64,000 nt of DNA from Nephrocerus scutellatus (taxonomy: Eukaryota; Arthropoda; Insecta; Diptera; Pipunculidae). Positions 12,118 through 38,772 of the stretch are shown piece by piece. Below the pieces are notes generated by a model. That model was not told the DNA's origin and did not search any database. It worked only from the letters and a program-made list of their open reading frames with translations. Numbering within the stretch: position 1 is the first letter of the stretch; each line of letters begins with the position of its first letter. Both the position numbers and the translations under genes were made by a program. The stretch spans positions 128,804,277 through 128,868,276 of the forward strand of contig OX352761.1 of NCBI GenBank assembly GCA_947095585.1, in the 5' to 3' direction.

Positions 12118-13728
12118 GGGCGGTCAGCCATCAGCATATAGAGCTCGAGCTGCACAGCAAATCTGTGCATTCTAGGGGATGTGATTGCAAAATTGGTAGG
12201 GAGCCAGTATTCGGGCAGTACATTGGCCCCCATAGCTTACACGAGAACACTTATGACAATGGACAACGACCACTATCTTGTTGGTATGGTGCTCCGAGCG
12301 CGAATTACATTATTACATTATCACAAAGCTTGTACCCGCAAATCAGATTCGAGTCAACACAGATGCCCTTCGCAACGAAAAGACCAGAAGCAACTACGAT
12401 CAAGCGATAGGACTCGCCCTAAATGCAGGGAGAGTAACTCCTGGGGCTGAGATGTCGGAATACAAAGAGCAGATGTGAACAGTTCACCGGCGAAAGAAAG
12501 GGAATCTCGTTCGTGAGCTGGAAGCCTCCACCAATTACTGAAGACCATACTATGCTGCCGCCACCAAGCATAGACGAAGTTAGCACAACGAATCGGCTCA
12601 CAAATAATAAGGCCCAGGGGTCAGATGGGAGTTGATGTTGAGAACCGCATCTAAGATTTTCTCCTCTATCTTTCAAGACAGGGTAGCCCCATAAGCTAAA
12701 GTCATCATTGGTCAAATCAAATGTAAAAATTTCTAGAGTTTCAAAACTCACTACACCATCTTTTTATAGACTTTAAAGTCACCTTTGATAGCATAGCCAG
12801 AGTAGAACTTTATAAAGCCATGAGAGAATTCAGCATCCCAAATAAACTGACACAACTATGTAGGTTGATCATGACCAATGTTATAAGCCAAGTAAAAATA
12901 TCTGGATCATTATCAAGCCATTCAATATTTATAACGCTCCGACAAGGGGATGGACTGGCCTGCGTCCTCTTCAACCTGGCGTTGGAGAAAGTGTTCCGAG
13001 ACTCTGGCGTAACGGCGAAAGGAACAATCCTCTATAAGTCAATTCAGAGACTGGCTTACGCAGACGATATTGACAGCGTTGGTAGAACCCGAAGAGCTGT
13101 ACAGTAAGCTTTCATCTAGATCGAGCAGGCGGCACGAAATCTGGGGCTGCACATAAATGTGATCAGAACAAAGTACATGGTGGCCACATCTGCGAGTAGA
13201 AGATCCAACATTGGTCCCGCAATTAAAACAGTGGAGCGCGAATTTGAAGTAGTGCAATCCATTAACTATTCCGGGTTAACTGTAACAGCCGATACAGCAT
13301 GGAACCAGAAATACGCGCACGGTTGCTTAAAGCCAACAAAGCCTACTATTGTCTGTCAAGACTCTTTAAATCCAGGAACTTAACCGTAACATCCAAGCTG
13401 CTGGTATATAAGACAATGGTCATACCAGTACTTACATATGGATCCGAGACTTGGGTGCTTAGCAAAAAGCATTCTGACCTCTTAGCCGTGTTCGAGAGAA
13501 AAGTCTTACGAATGTAAGAATTGTTAGCCCCGTATCCTGCTCGGGTAGGATTTACGGAGCACGACAGCGAGGCCAGCCAACCCTACGCTGGAAGGATGGC
13601 GTAGACCCCAGGAGTTTATAGATGCAAAACTGGATGACATAGGGTCAAAATCGGGACCGGCGGAGAGACTTTTTGCGGGAGGCCAGGACCGGATCCCGGT
13701 TGTAGAGCCAAATATGATGATGTGGATT
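12118..13728 (+). mobile_element. RTE-like non-LTR retrotransposon, defective (copy A2)
   Basis: Runs from the end of the endonuclease domain through RT to the 3' terminus. Readable blocks: 'DVIAKLVGSQYSG' near 12180, 'MREFSIPNKL' at 12820, 'LRQGDGLACVLFNLALEKV' near 12940, RT palm 'LAYADDID' near 13052 and 'LTYGSETWVLSKK' near 13430. The tail ends 'gtagagccaaatatgatgatg'. Several frames and internal deletions show it is dead. The domain set resembles the CFDP2/BovB-type endonuclease-RT (RTE) group, and the short ATG-repeat tail is typical of RTE elements. Confidence 0.85.
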
Positions 13729-13804
13729 ATGATGTTGATAATGATTTCCAGTTCAATTTAATATCCAATTCTTCACAAATATTTGAAGCTCTCTCGAAGG
13801 TTTT

Positions 13805-14088
13805 CGCGATGTCGCGACATCGTGAAAAGAATAAGGCTCGGTAGGCTCCGGTAGGCAGGAGAACTAGCTCGTATTAGTGAAGAGGATCCTGCTCGGAAAG
13901 TCCTTTGCGGTAGAATTTATGGGACAGCGATAGGCCGGCCGATTCTACGCTGGAAGGATAGCGTAGACCAGGATGCCCAGTGTTTTGTAATGCAAAACTG
14001 AATGGCATCGGCTCGAAATCGGGGACCGGTAGGGAGATTTTCTGGGAGGACCCCGGTGGTAGAGCCAAATATGATGATGATGATTATG
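13805..14088 (+). mobile_element. RTE-like 3'-end fragment (copy A3)
   Basis: 5'-truncated copy containing only the last ~280 bp of the A family. It opens with 'gtgaaaagaataaggctcgg', the stretch encoding 'DIVKRIKLGRL' in fuller copies, and ends 'gtagagccaaatatgatgat' with an extended ATG-repeat tail. It lies just downstream of A2 in the same direction. 5' truncation is the normal outcome of target-primed reverse transcription. Confidence 0.85.
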
Positions 14089-16464
14089 CTCGTGAATGTG
14101 GAAGCAACTTTTGCTTCGATTTTGAATGACGCTCGAAGAGAAACATTAGAGAACAAAATTAAAACAAAACAAAAACAACGATAGCCCAGATTTCATAACA
14201 ATATCTACAACAAACTAAATTGGTCTCGAGCTGTAATAGAAACAAATTTTATGTTAATCAATTTTTTTAAATTTTTTAGAAGAATCTCCGTTCAATCAAT
14301 ACGGGCGGAGAGCGACTGTATGTTTTTTTTTTTGCTGGGAACTTTTTCAAGCCGGTTAAAAATTTAATAAAATGGACACATGAAGCGATTGATTGGAAAT
14401 CTCCCAAATGCAAAGCCGACACATCCCGAGGGAAAGTTTTAATCCAAGATTGACTGCATTTTCTCAGTGAAAAAGTTGATGACAGTGTGCGATGTAGTTT
14501 TTTTGTTTTGCTGTATTGCTGTACGGACTCAACTGATGAAGTTATTATCCACACATCAATCTTCCTTAATGTCACTTAAAATCTCTAATCTGGAAAATGC
14601 ATGTCCTTGTTTCGCGACGAAATGATAGTTCGCCAACTACGGACGACGTTGTGTTCGAGCTACTATCTTTAATGGTTTTATAATTTGCTTAAAGGATGTT
14701 TGCAGCGGTGACAGTACTCGCAATGTACCATATATACTTATTTTTCCTTATTCCTTCTACCCATGCGTTCGTCGCTTATCAATTTTAATATTTTTTCACC
14801 GCCAACGTGTGAGCGAGCAGCACGGCTTTCTCCGTTGATAAGCACCAGTGCAAGAGATGAGGATGTGCGGCGTTCATCGGATGAGTACCCAACAGCGTCC
14901 CATCTGCGTGGATGCCACAGACGCTTACGTATTGCCGTTTGGAACTGTCCCTGTTATGCATGCGGCAGGTGTCTCATTTTAATAAAATATGCATCCGACT
15001 AAATGCTTAAACAATTGAATTTAATATTAACATAATAGCGTAACAGCTCGGGAACCGGCAATGAATTATGTGGACGAGCTGACTGTTTCCCTCTCTGCGG
15101 CGTTATTAGGCGAGGAACGCCGCACATCCGGCCCCCATTAAGTATTCGACATCTTTAATTTCGCGTTGTCAGTGCGGTATTGTCTCCTTTACTGTTGGGT
15201 GGCACAGAATTGTTCGTTAAACGAAAAGAGCGTCAATGTCCGTCTGTTTGTCCGCCGTGTCCGTATTCCACAAGGAAAACATTCGCATGCATATTATTAG
15301 CCGAAGGTTGCGGTTGGTTTGGCTTTTAACGATGATGTCGATGTTCTATAATATACCACTACCCACCCACTAGGAGGACTATCTTTGTTAACGGTATGCG
15401 GCTCAAAGCGTGTCACCGTCACCGCATGTGACAACGCAGTTAAAGTACAGGCTCCATAAAAGAATGGATGTGTTCTGTGTCCTGTAATGCTTTTCTGAAG
15501 TTAGACGTATGATGATGCCGCCAATGTGTTGGATTACAGGTTGCCCGACACCCGCCCTCCCACACTATGGGTTGAGGTTAATATATGCAATGACTTACGG
15601 TAAATTTGAAATGAAAATGTGTTGTTGGGGAAAATAGCGAGATTTATTACCTTTTAAAAATGTCCTCGAACTGCGGATAAGCGCCACCACAACCGCATCA
15701 CATTTGTTGTTTTAAGGGCATTTTGTCTGGCGTTGTTTACTCAACAGACGCTATGGAAAGTTTAAAAGTTGCCGGAGTTACTCTTTCCAAAAAGCCAAAA
15801 CAACCAACAAAGCTGATTTCATAACAAACTTCTGGAGGTGGATTAAGTCGACGCTGGAAATTAAATTAATATTTTATGTATTTACGAGTACGAGTATCTA
15901 TGAGTGCAGTTAAATGTTTTTCACACGACCGGCATCGGTTTATCTTCAAGTTGGTATATTTTGAGTTCAAAATACACAATTCCAATGTTAAACTGTTTGG
16001 AATAAAAGCTTACAAAATTTACATCAACTATCGAATGTGCCACCAGTGCCCAGAAAACATTGTACTCAGATTGTACTGGCAGATTTGAAGCTATAGAGTG
16101 TAATACTTATGCAGATGTAGCAACTTGCAACGTAATTGGATCCTAAGTTCGAAAAAATCCACTTTCAAGACCCCAGTGCATGTGGAAGAGCGATTCAGAG
16201 ACTGAATCAACTGAATAGATAGTCAAACAAGATTTGGCTATGTCGAGCAGTGATTCGGAAGTTGATAAAGCACAAGCATGTTACGACTTCGGGAGAGATC
16301 ACAAGAAACTTGTCATAAATCAGAATTTAGAAACAGAGGAAGTCATTTCACCTGCGCAGGCCTTTCCATTTCTCTTATTCTTCTGAAGTCTTCCCAAGAA
16401 ACTGGAAAACTGGCCGTATTCCTATAAGGAAATCCTTAATCTAGACAAGGATATCATTAGAAAG
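14089..16464. other. No gene recognised
   Basis: No domain-bearing frame, terminal repeat or splice-supported exon was recognised. The frames at 14276-14575 (minus) and 14763-15002 (plus) lack any motif. Base composition is like that of the other intergenic parts. Confidence 0.5.
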
Positions 16465-16684
16465 CTATATTTTTGGACACAAATGAAAGGGACCTACAAT
16501 TTAAGGCCGGCTCTGAACAGTGAATTGAGAAGCTATCCGTGAAAAGTTATTATTCTCGGAACGTCTGTCACCCATTCGCAAGAGGTGGGACATCGTGAAA
16601 AATACTTTTGGTGTTACTGGGATTCGAACCACGAACCTCCTACTCTGTAGCCACGCGCATATCCACTGATCCGCGGCGCCCACT
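16465..16684 (-). mobile_element. tRNA-derived SINE, 3'-truncated
   Basis: Same family and orientation as 8490-8788. The tRNA-like head near 16610-16684 keeps box B 'ggttcgaatcc' in perfect consensus form. The body matches down to 'tttggacacaaatgaaaggg', and the last ~90 bp of the full copy are missing. Confidence 0.83.
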
Positions 16685-16980
16685 CATTACGTTGGCTAAG
16701 AAGCCGTATTTTCCATAAGGAAATTTGTTCGTCAGCGGAGTTGGAAAACTCTGCCATAAAGGGACATACTATCACTCACCAATGAGGTGGTACATCTCTT
16801 AAATTAGTTACACCCTATGATACAATAGGCAGTCTCAGTGACAGTCAGTGTGGGCAAGGGCATAAAAAAATCTTCGGACAATCGAACGTGGCATATTCAT
16901 AACACGATTTTCATTGTCATGATATGCAGTACAGTATTGCCAGATAAAATGAATGAACTTTAATATAATATGGAAAAGAA

Positions 16981-17283
16981 TTACGCTTGATTAACATTTG
17001 TGGCGTGCGAGAAAATATGAGCAGGACGGCTGTTAAATAGCAATTGTGGTTAGCCAGACGAGAGAAGTAGTATATTTTTCAATGTTACCATAATGCTATA
17101 GATAGCATTTCCCATGTTACTACAAAATAACTATAACATTTGTTTAGTGTCAATCACTTCTGGCTAACCACAACTTCGATTTAACTATAGTCGGCTCGTC
17201 TCGTCTGGCTAACTATAATGGCTAACTACAATTTCAATTTAACAGCCGTCCTGCTCGCACGCCACAAATTAAATCAAGCGTTA
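16981..17283. mobile_element. Foldback MITE, about 303 bp
   Basis: The two ends are long imperfect inverted repeats. 'acgcttgattaacatttgtg' and 'gcgtgcgag' and 'agcaggacggctgttaaat' at the left reappear reverse-complemented at 17222-17283. Subterminal 'ggttagccagacgaga' blocks are also inverted and partly repeated. The interior has no coding potential. The ends begin TTA/TTAA, but a clean target duplication could not be defined. Confidence 0.75.
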
Positions 17284-20167
17284 ACCGTATCCACCAAATT
17301 ACATCCATGATAGAATAAGTAGTGACACTCTGATTTTACATTCTTAATATAATTTTTTTCCACCACAATTAGCAATATATGTATATTGCATTCGCGCGTG
17401 CGTAAGTTCACACATTGAGTAGAAACATTGGCTATTATGCAGCAGTCCGAAATATTACGACATGAGTTATGGCCGCGTTGATCGTATATAAAAATACATA
17501 AAGATCTGTTTCCATACTTTTGAAGTAAAATTAATTAAAGAATTAGACATTACACACACATTACACAAAACATTTTTTTTTTATGGAAAAAATTACCCCG
17601 AGTGCAAAAATATTGCACTGAATGTCACGAAATTACACTCGTTTTGTTTGTTTGATTTAAAAAATTGGACTTAGTGTAGTTCCGGTGTAAAATTTTCTAC
17701 TCGATGTTTTTTGGTCGAGCACCTCCCTTTATCTACACACAACAAAAAACAGTTATTGTGCTGTCATTTGACTTTTGATATCTTACAGCAACCACAAATC
17801 CAAATACAAAAAAAAACAGTCCATTTTTTTTGTTCGTTTTACGCCTAAAAGTGAGTGCACTCGGCCAAAAAAGGGGAAAAATCAAACGAAAGCCACATTA
17901 GTTATGTGACATTCTTTAGATTGAAAAAATCGTAAAAATATCGTGTAATTTCACAAAGTTGCACTCGATTTATTTGTTTACTTTAGGGCGCTCTCCATAC
18001 AAAACTAACAAGATTGTATCGATTTCAAACATAAACTAAATCCATGCCATATTAGGCACATTCGCAAATGGAATTACTTTTAATTTTTTTTATGTTGATA
18101 ATAATTTAATCCAGTTACTCTTCCCATACAAAAAAGTTACCCATCTTTTTCGAAAGTTACCATGATGTCACTTTTTTATTTTGGCGCCAAAAAAAGGAGC
18201 GCACGCGGCAGCGGCACGCTGTCAAAGAAGGGTAAAATTGAACGAACATGTTAGCTGCATTTTATTGCCGAGCGAGTTCGGAATTCGAATGTCAAAACCA
18301 GCCAAAACAGCAGGTTTTACAATTCCAATGAAGGAATGCGACAGTGCAATTGTTGTTGTAATCCCTTATTCCTCGGCAAATAAAATACAGCTGTTAATAA
18401 ATTTGTTTATTCGTTTTTGAGAGTATGTTACTCACAGAATTTTTATAGTGAGAGTTGACAAAATCGCATGAAGGGGAAATGAACTTACTCTCTTTTTTTT
18501 ACTCTCTTACTAATTTTTCGAGTAAAGAACCGAAGTAAAATCAGTAAAATGAGTAACAATTCGACACTGGAAAACAAATAAAAAGTTTTAAATTTTGTTT
18601 ATAAAAATCCGAATATGTTTATTAAAATTTATATATTATAATTAATAATTTGATCGCAAAGTAGAAAAATATTTTTTCGTTATTATTCGAAGATATTATT
18701 GAAGTAAAAACTGAGAAGAAAATTTAGTACGGTCTCAAAAATAATTTGTGTTGCATTTTTGAGACACGTTATTGTGTTACATTTTTGAATTTTGGGAACT
18801 AATGTCGCTTTTTTTTCGTAAAACTCTGCCCCAGAATTTTTTTTGGCTGTCAAGTTGTTTGTTTCCGCTTCAAAACGACTCTACCGTAGAGCTAAAACAG
18901 ATCTGTATATTTTGGGAGATTTAACTAAAAAAAATTAAACAAAAGAAATTCGCCTTTCGTGTTCGATTTCCCTTTTGAAAAGTTCTGCGGTCGAGCGCGC
19001 GGTAGGGTTTTATAGGGAAAAAAATTCAGTATGTAGGACTAAGGACGTTGTCGAAACCGAGACCTAATTTAGTTTTATTGACCGCCATCTTAAATAAGTC
19101 AGTAAAATCATTCGAAACGTATTATTGGTTTATTTTGACAGGTGCTTTTAAACCACAAATAATTGTCTTGCGTTTATAAAAATCAAAAAAAAAATATGTA
19201 ATTTATATTTTCGTGCAAGACAGAAATATGAAATAAGTCACCTCGCGTGGAGACTTATTTGAATAAGTCAGGCTTCATAAATAAGTCTTTGTTTCGAAAA
19301 CAGCAGAAGATGCAACTATAAGACATGTTCATATGAAGATTCTGGTCTTTAGGGATTGGAATTTTTGAAACTAAGCCATTTATCAATGTATAACTTCTTA
19401 CACGTGCACAGTTATACATGCAAATTTCATGTTTTGTCGTCCGCAATACAAAAAGATATATTTTTGACTTGATACAGAAGATAAATGTTATTTTTCGGTT
19501 TTGTGGGCTACGAAATCCACACAAACGTTATACACACACAAACTATATAATCGAATTTTCTAAATTATTAATGTACCAGTATTTATACAATTGTTGTTCA
19601 AACAAGTTTATTATTTTCTTATAACAAGGTATATTATAAACGCGAAAAATTTTGTGTCTTTCTACCACATTAACTTTTGTCCTAAGATTTCTACCAAATA
19701 AGCAAAATTTTTTTTCCAAAAACAAATCCAAAATCCTTTGGTATTCATTTTTATAGCAATTTAAGTCTATTTTAGATTTTGACTTATTTTTCCTAAAATT
19801 AAAAGTTACAAATAAAGTTTTTTAATATAAATCTCCCAAAGAGATAAAATAAGTTTATGTATTCGAAAATAAAAAATATTTTTGAAATGTACTAGAACAT
19901 CAAATAATATTAATTCTCCGAACATACCCAAGCAATATCGCCATTTTCGGTAAACGAATTCGAAAGTTTACTTGAGACCGCTTCGGTGCTAAAGTACTTT
20001 ACTACCATGCGTCATGTTTTATTCCGCTTTTGGACGAGGTTAGGTAAGAACGCAGAATTTTCTTGTACAAGTTGCACGAGTTTGTTCATATTCTGTATCT
20101 GTGGTGAAATATAATAATTCATATTTTAAGAAATTGAAAAAAGTTTGCAAGTGTACACCGCAGTGAA
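17284..20167. other. Rm62 upstream region; no gene recognised
   Basis: AT-rich 2.9 kb leading to the Rm62 start. Motifs such as 'ttacactcgttttgtttgttt' and 'ttgcactcgatttatttgttta' recur near 17630 and 17965. The TSS of Rm62 should lie in the last few hundred bases, but I see no clear TATA box. No ATG occurs between about 20020 and the start codon at 20168. Confidence 0.45.
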
Positions 20168-34711
<14,544 letters not shown>

Positions 34712-36744
34712 ATCTTAGTTTATTATAACTAAATTTAACTTAACTTATACTAACTTTTAGGTATGATTTTAATTTTAATTTTCCAAAAGAAAAGAGAAGA
34801 ACAAATTTTCTATTTCATTAGTTAGTAGAGAAACCAAACAAAGAAATTTTGTTTACCACAAAGAGAGAGCATCCTTAGTGAAGAAGTAATTTGTCAATAT
34901 ACTGCGCAAGACGCTCATATCAACATTTGTCACCCACCTTCAAAACCATCATCTATTTCCTATCAACAAAATCCCCCTTGATGCTTTTCCTAAAAAAAGG
35001 AATATGTAAAACATTTTTTTTTGCAATATATGTATCGTAATAAGAAAAGAGAAAGAAAAAGCTACCGACTATTTACTGAATGAAAGAAATAACATTCCGT
35101 TTCCTAAAAATGGGATGCTTTATAAGAGAGCAATCAACAATCCTACTTTTATGATGCCTTTTCTTAATTAATCCATCCTGTCATGTTTAAGATTTCCAAT
35201 TCTTTTGTAACATGTGGCACTATTGTCACACACCTTTCGGGAACGAGTAGAGTTGAGTTGTTTTTTTTTTGTTATTGTAAAGGCAAAGGCTCTACGCTAT
35301 GAGTAGGGTTACTATATTTCAAAGTCAAACTATTATAGCTGACTGAAGGAACGGAATGTAGGTCAACGCTGGCTAGAACTCTGATCTTTAAAATCAAAGT
35401 TGACTTTTTTTTTATTTTTTGCCAGAACATTAAAAATTGAAAAACAAAAATGGAATATCAAAAACAAACAAAACGAGACACAATCAAATATCAAATCATT
35501 CACACGCTATGTTCGGTTTTTGTACAATTTGTATTTAAGTAAATTTTTTAAAATCAATACAACATTTACTATAATAATAAAAATCAATGCAACCATTTAC
35601 TATAATAAAAAAGATCAATACACCATTTACTATAATAAAATAAAACCCCTAAAATACAATAAACGGAAGTCTAGCAATGTTTTATTATTCCTAAAAAAAA
35701 AGTATGGAGCGAGTACAAGCGAGTTTTTTCAATCGGTATGAGTTGGAAGTAATATGAAGTTTAATGTTCTCCACCGTAAAAGCGCGCGTGTCAAGTGATG
35801 CTGGGAAGGAAGTTGAATGCTGGTTACCATCGACGAAGGATGCCTTTCATCTCACACGTCAACCGACAGAAGCCTATTGCCTCGCCAAATTATGTACGCA
35901 AAATAGGATGTATTAAGAAAGCCAGAAAACTGTAAAATATGCAGTCGGCGGGAAAATGGTGGATGATAGTGCTGATTTTTTATGCTCTGGCGCCCTATCA
36001 TGATTTCCGCCGTGAAACAATTTGTACACGATATCGTGAATTTGGAATCATCGAACACGATACCTTCCTGCCATCTATTTCGATATCGAGAAAAGTTCCA
36101 CCAACAAAAAGAAGGCGGACATTTTTTCGATTGACAATTGACATTTATTTATTGTGTTGATCGACAATTGTCTGTCATGTCAGTCAAACATTTAAATTTA
36201 CGCCAAAATGTTTAAACCAATTGGCGGATAAACCACGCCGATTTTAAACCGCACTCTGACGGTCGGTTTAATCCATGTTTTTCTCCTTATTCACTTCTTT
36301 TTCAATCCAAGCAGTGCAATCATGTTGTAAATTTTGTCAAATTGAATTTATTTCTGATTGAAGGTAAGTTCATCGTTTAATTTCGTCATTTTCGTGCCGT
36401 TTTGCTGTGCATGGAGCAATGAAAAAAAATCTGCTGTCATAATTCAGAAATGGATGTATTTGCTGGCCTCCACGTCGGCATCAACGGGAGAAATAGATGC
36501 ACGACAAGTGCGACGTCCTTAACGCACCTATAAGATCGACAAGGTTGTAAGTGCAAAGTGCAGTGTGTGGTGTCCGTGCTTCCCGTTCCGTTGTCGTGAA
36601 GGTACGACACTGGCGACAATTTGTGTCGTACCCTTGCAATTTATCTTTTATATCTTGCAAATAGTTGGTTTATGAAATAAAATCGACCAAACCACAACGG
36701 AAAAAAACAACCCATAAACATTTAAATTGTTCTCTAATAGGAAA
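34712..36744. other. Rm62 3' UTR and intergenic region
   Basis: The 3' UTR probably covers the first few hundred bases; no canonical AATAAA was spotted in the first 300 bp. At 35550-35645 an imperfect ~33 bp unit, 'atttactataataaaa', repeats three times. A possible donor 'ttgaag|gtaagttcatcg' near 36362 has no associated coding exon. No gene recognised. Confidence 0.5.
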
Positions 36745-37150
36745 TATGTGTGTTTAAAATTTGAAGAAAATAGAGCTAATTTTTAAAAAAATGTATATTG
36801 GCGCCCCACGGGCCTCAGGACCCGTTCACTCCAAAATCTTTACAAACAATTTTGTCCATCGGAGATACACATGTGTATAAAATTTGAAGAAAATCGGGTT
36901 AATTTTTTTTCTGAAAAATTTTTATGGGGCCCCACGACGGGGCCGCCAAAATTTTTGCAAAAAGTGTTGTCCATCGGAGATACACATGTGTATAAAATTT
37001 ATAGAACATTGGGTTAATTTTTAAAAATACACATGTGTGCAAAATTTCAATGAAATCGGGCTTTGGGAAGTGGGTTAAAAATTGATCGCAAGATTCCACG
37101 AAAAACCGACCGACCGACCGACGTGCCACGGGCAAGCGAAGTTAATAAAG
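36745..37150. repeat. Dispersed ACACATGTGTAT-core repeat (copy C3), best copy
   Basis: About three ~115 bp units, each with 'gatacacatgtgtataaaat', then 'gaagaaaatcgggttaattt', then a GC-rich 'ggggccccacgacggggcc' type block. It ends in 'aaaaattgatcgcaagattc', a (CCGA)n run at about 37107-37122, and 'gtgccacgggcaagcgaag'. Copy C4 (45490-45810) shows the same terminal module inverted, with (TGGC)n instead, so the short-motif run appears to be part of the element end. Confidence 0.7.
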
Positions 37151-37640
37151 AGAATTTAAAAACGAAATGATTTTCGTTCGTAACCGCATTATGAGAACGG
37201 CTGGTCTTTTGGCTCATTTATATTTAAAAATAAGGAAAGAAAAATTGGAAAAGTTGTCCGAAAAGTTAGTGTGGTTCCATAGGACTTTTTTTAAACTCAC
37301 GACCTTAACTCACGATTCCAACACGTATATATTTTTTACCGATAAAAGGTTCGATTCTATACTTTTCTTGCTGGCTGTGGTAGTCAAATGGTGGTGGAGG
37401 GTCAGTGGTATTTCCGCTAGTTTACAATATATTTGCAACACAAACAAAAAAACAATGAAAATGGTTCCACGATATGCCAAGCCAAAGTCACACAATATTT
37501 GTTTGTGTTATTAAAAGAGGGATAAATTTGCGAAACATCCGGATCGTTGATACGCTTGCCGTGTGCAAATTTGGCAATTTTCACAAGTGCCATTTTTGTG
37601 CGAATCGAAATTCCCTGTAGATTTCAGTTTACGGAAAGCT
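37151..37640. other. No gene recognised
   Basis: The frame at 37167-37514 has no domain and an overlapping antisense frame. No other signal. Confidence 0.45.
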
Positions 37641-38535
37641 GAGGGCGGTACATCCTTGATGTCCTTTTACGCGACCGAAAGAGCTGAGATCTCGCGTGTG
37701 ACGCATGTTACAAGTCGCTTATGTTGCATGTGATGCGTGGAAAGTGGGTTAATCTTTGAAATAACCACCTTCCACACTTGCTAGAGAGTTGAAGTTTTGT
37801 GAGTAGCTTAGCCTCGTTAGGTGTTTCTAAGATTCAGCGTGTGACTCTTGTTCCGAGTTGCGTGTGGCGCGTGTGATGCGTGAAAATTGGGTTAATCTTT
37901 GAATTAGGCTCCACCCTTTTTTAACAACCTTCCACACGTCATACAGAGTTGGAGTTTTCTGTCTCGTAAGGCGTTTCTGAGATCCCGCGTGTGACGCGTA
38001 TTACGATTCGCGTGTGACGCGTATTACGATTCGCGTGTGACGCGTGTGATGGGTGGAAGTGAGCTCTTCTTGACTTCTCTGAGGTACTTTTAAATCAAGT
38101 TTTGCACGTTATATAGAGCTGAAATATTGTATTTTTATAAGTTTTACGATAGATGACTCATATAGAGAGTTGTAAATAAGGGGCTTGCCATAGTGATCTA
38201 GCGCACTCTAGGTTGTTCGAATGGTAAAGAGTAGAAAAGACTAGAACCTTCGCAAAGATTTTGATGTACTATAAATATGCGGCGTTTTTCCACAGGAGTT
38301 CATCTATTATTTGGTTGAAAAGCACTTGCAAGCAGATAGAGCTACCAGCTAAGAGAATAGTAGTACAAGTATTTTAAGTGTTTTTGTGTGCATTAAAATT
38401 TATCACCAGAGTAAAATTGTGAACTTCTGTTTTACATCAATTAAATGTGTAATTTGTGAATTAACAAACTTGTGTTGTGTTTTTATTTGCAAAATCCTTT
38501 ACGAACTCGAAAGCCTAAATTTTGTATCAATATTA
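37640..38535 (+). mobile_element. Probable solo LTR with tandem-repeat U3 region
   Basis: At 37640-38110 a ~170 bp unit repeats about three times; each has 'gagatcncgcgtgtgacgcg', 'gggttaatctttgaa' and 'ccttccacacg'. Within it 'cgcgtgtgacgcgtattacg' is itself tandem. A TATA-like 'actataaatatgcggcg' follows near 38270, then an AT-rich stretch to 'cctaaattttgtatcaata' near 38532. Diverged copies of that 3' portion occur inverted at 51404-51510 and partly at 43245-43330, which supports a dispersed LTR. The left boundary is uncertain; BEL/Pao-like is a guess. Confidence 0.5.
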
Positions 38536-38594
38536 ACAAAAAATAATCTATTAGGTACATCCGGATTTTTTTTTTGTGGAATAAGTCACTAAAT

Positions 38595-38772
38595 CTATTT
38601 TTGTAGTCCTAAAAGACCGCAAAAACTTCGATACATCTTGGCATGTCGTCCTTTCAGGCAACCATAGAGCTCGTTAATTTTTAAGCAATCGATCTTACTG
38701 AGCGTTTTCCTTTGGCCAATCTTTGCTCCAGGCTGCCGTGCTGTCATGGTGGGTCTATCGCCTTTCTTTTTG
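38595..38772 (-). CDS. Astacin exon 3: C-terminal end
   Basis: Acceptor (minus) 'ttttcacctgcag'. It reads 'SKKKGDRPTMTARQPGAKIG' then 'LSKIDCLKINELYGC', the usual end of the astacin domain (Lys-Ile-Asn...Tyr-x-Cys), followed by a 20-residue basic tail and TAG at 38595-38597. Confidence 0.9.
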
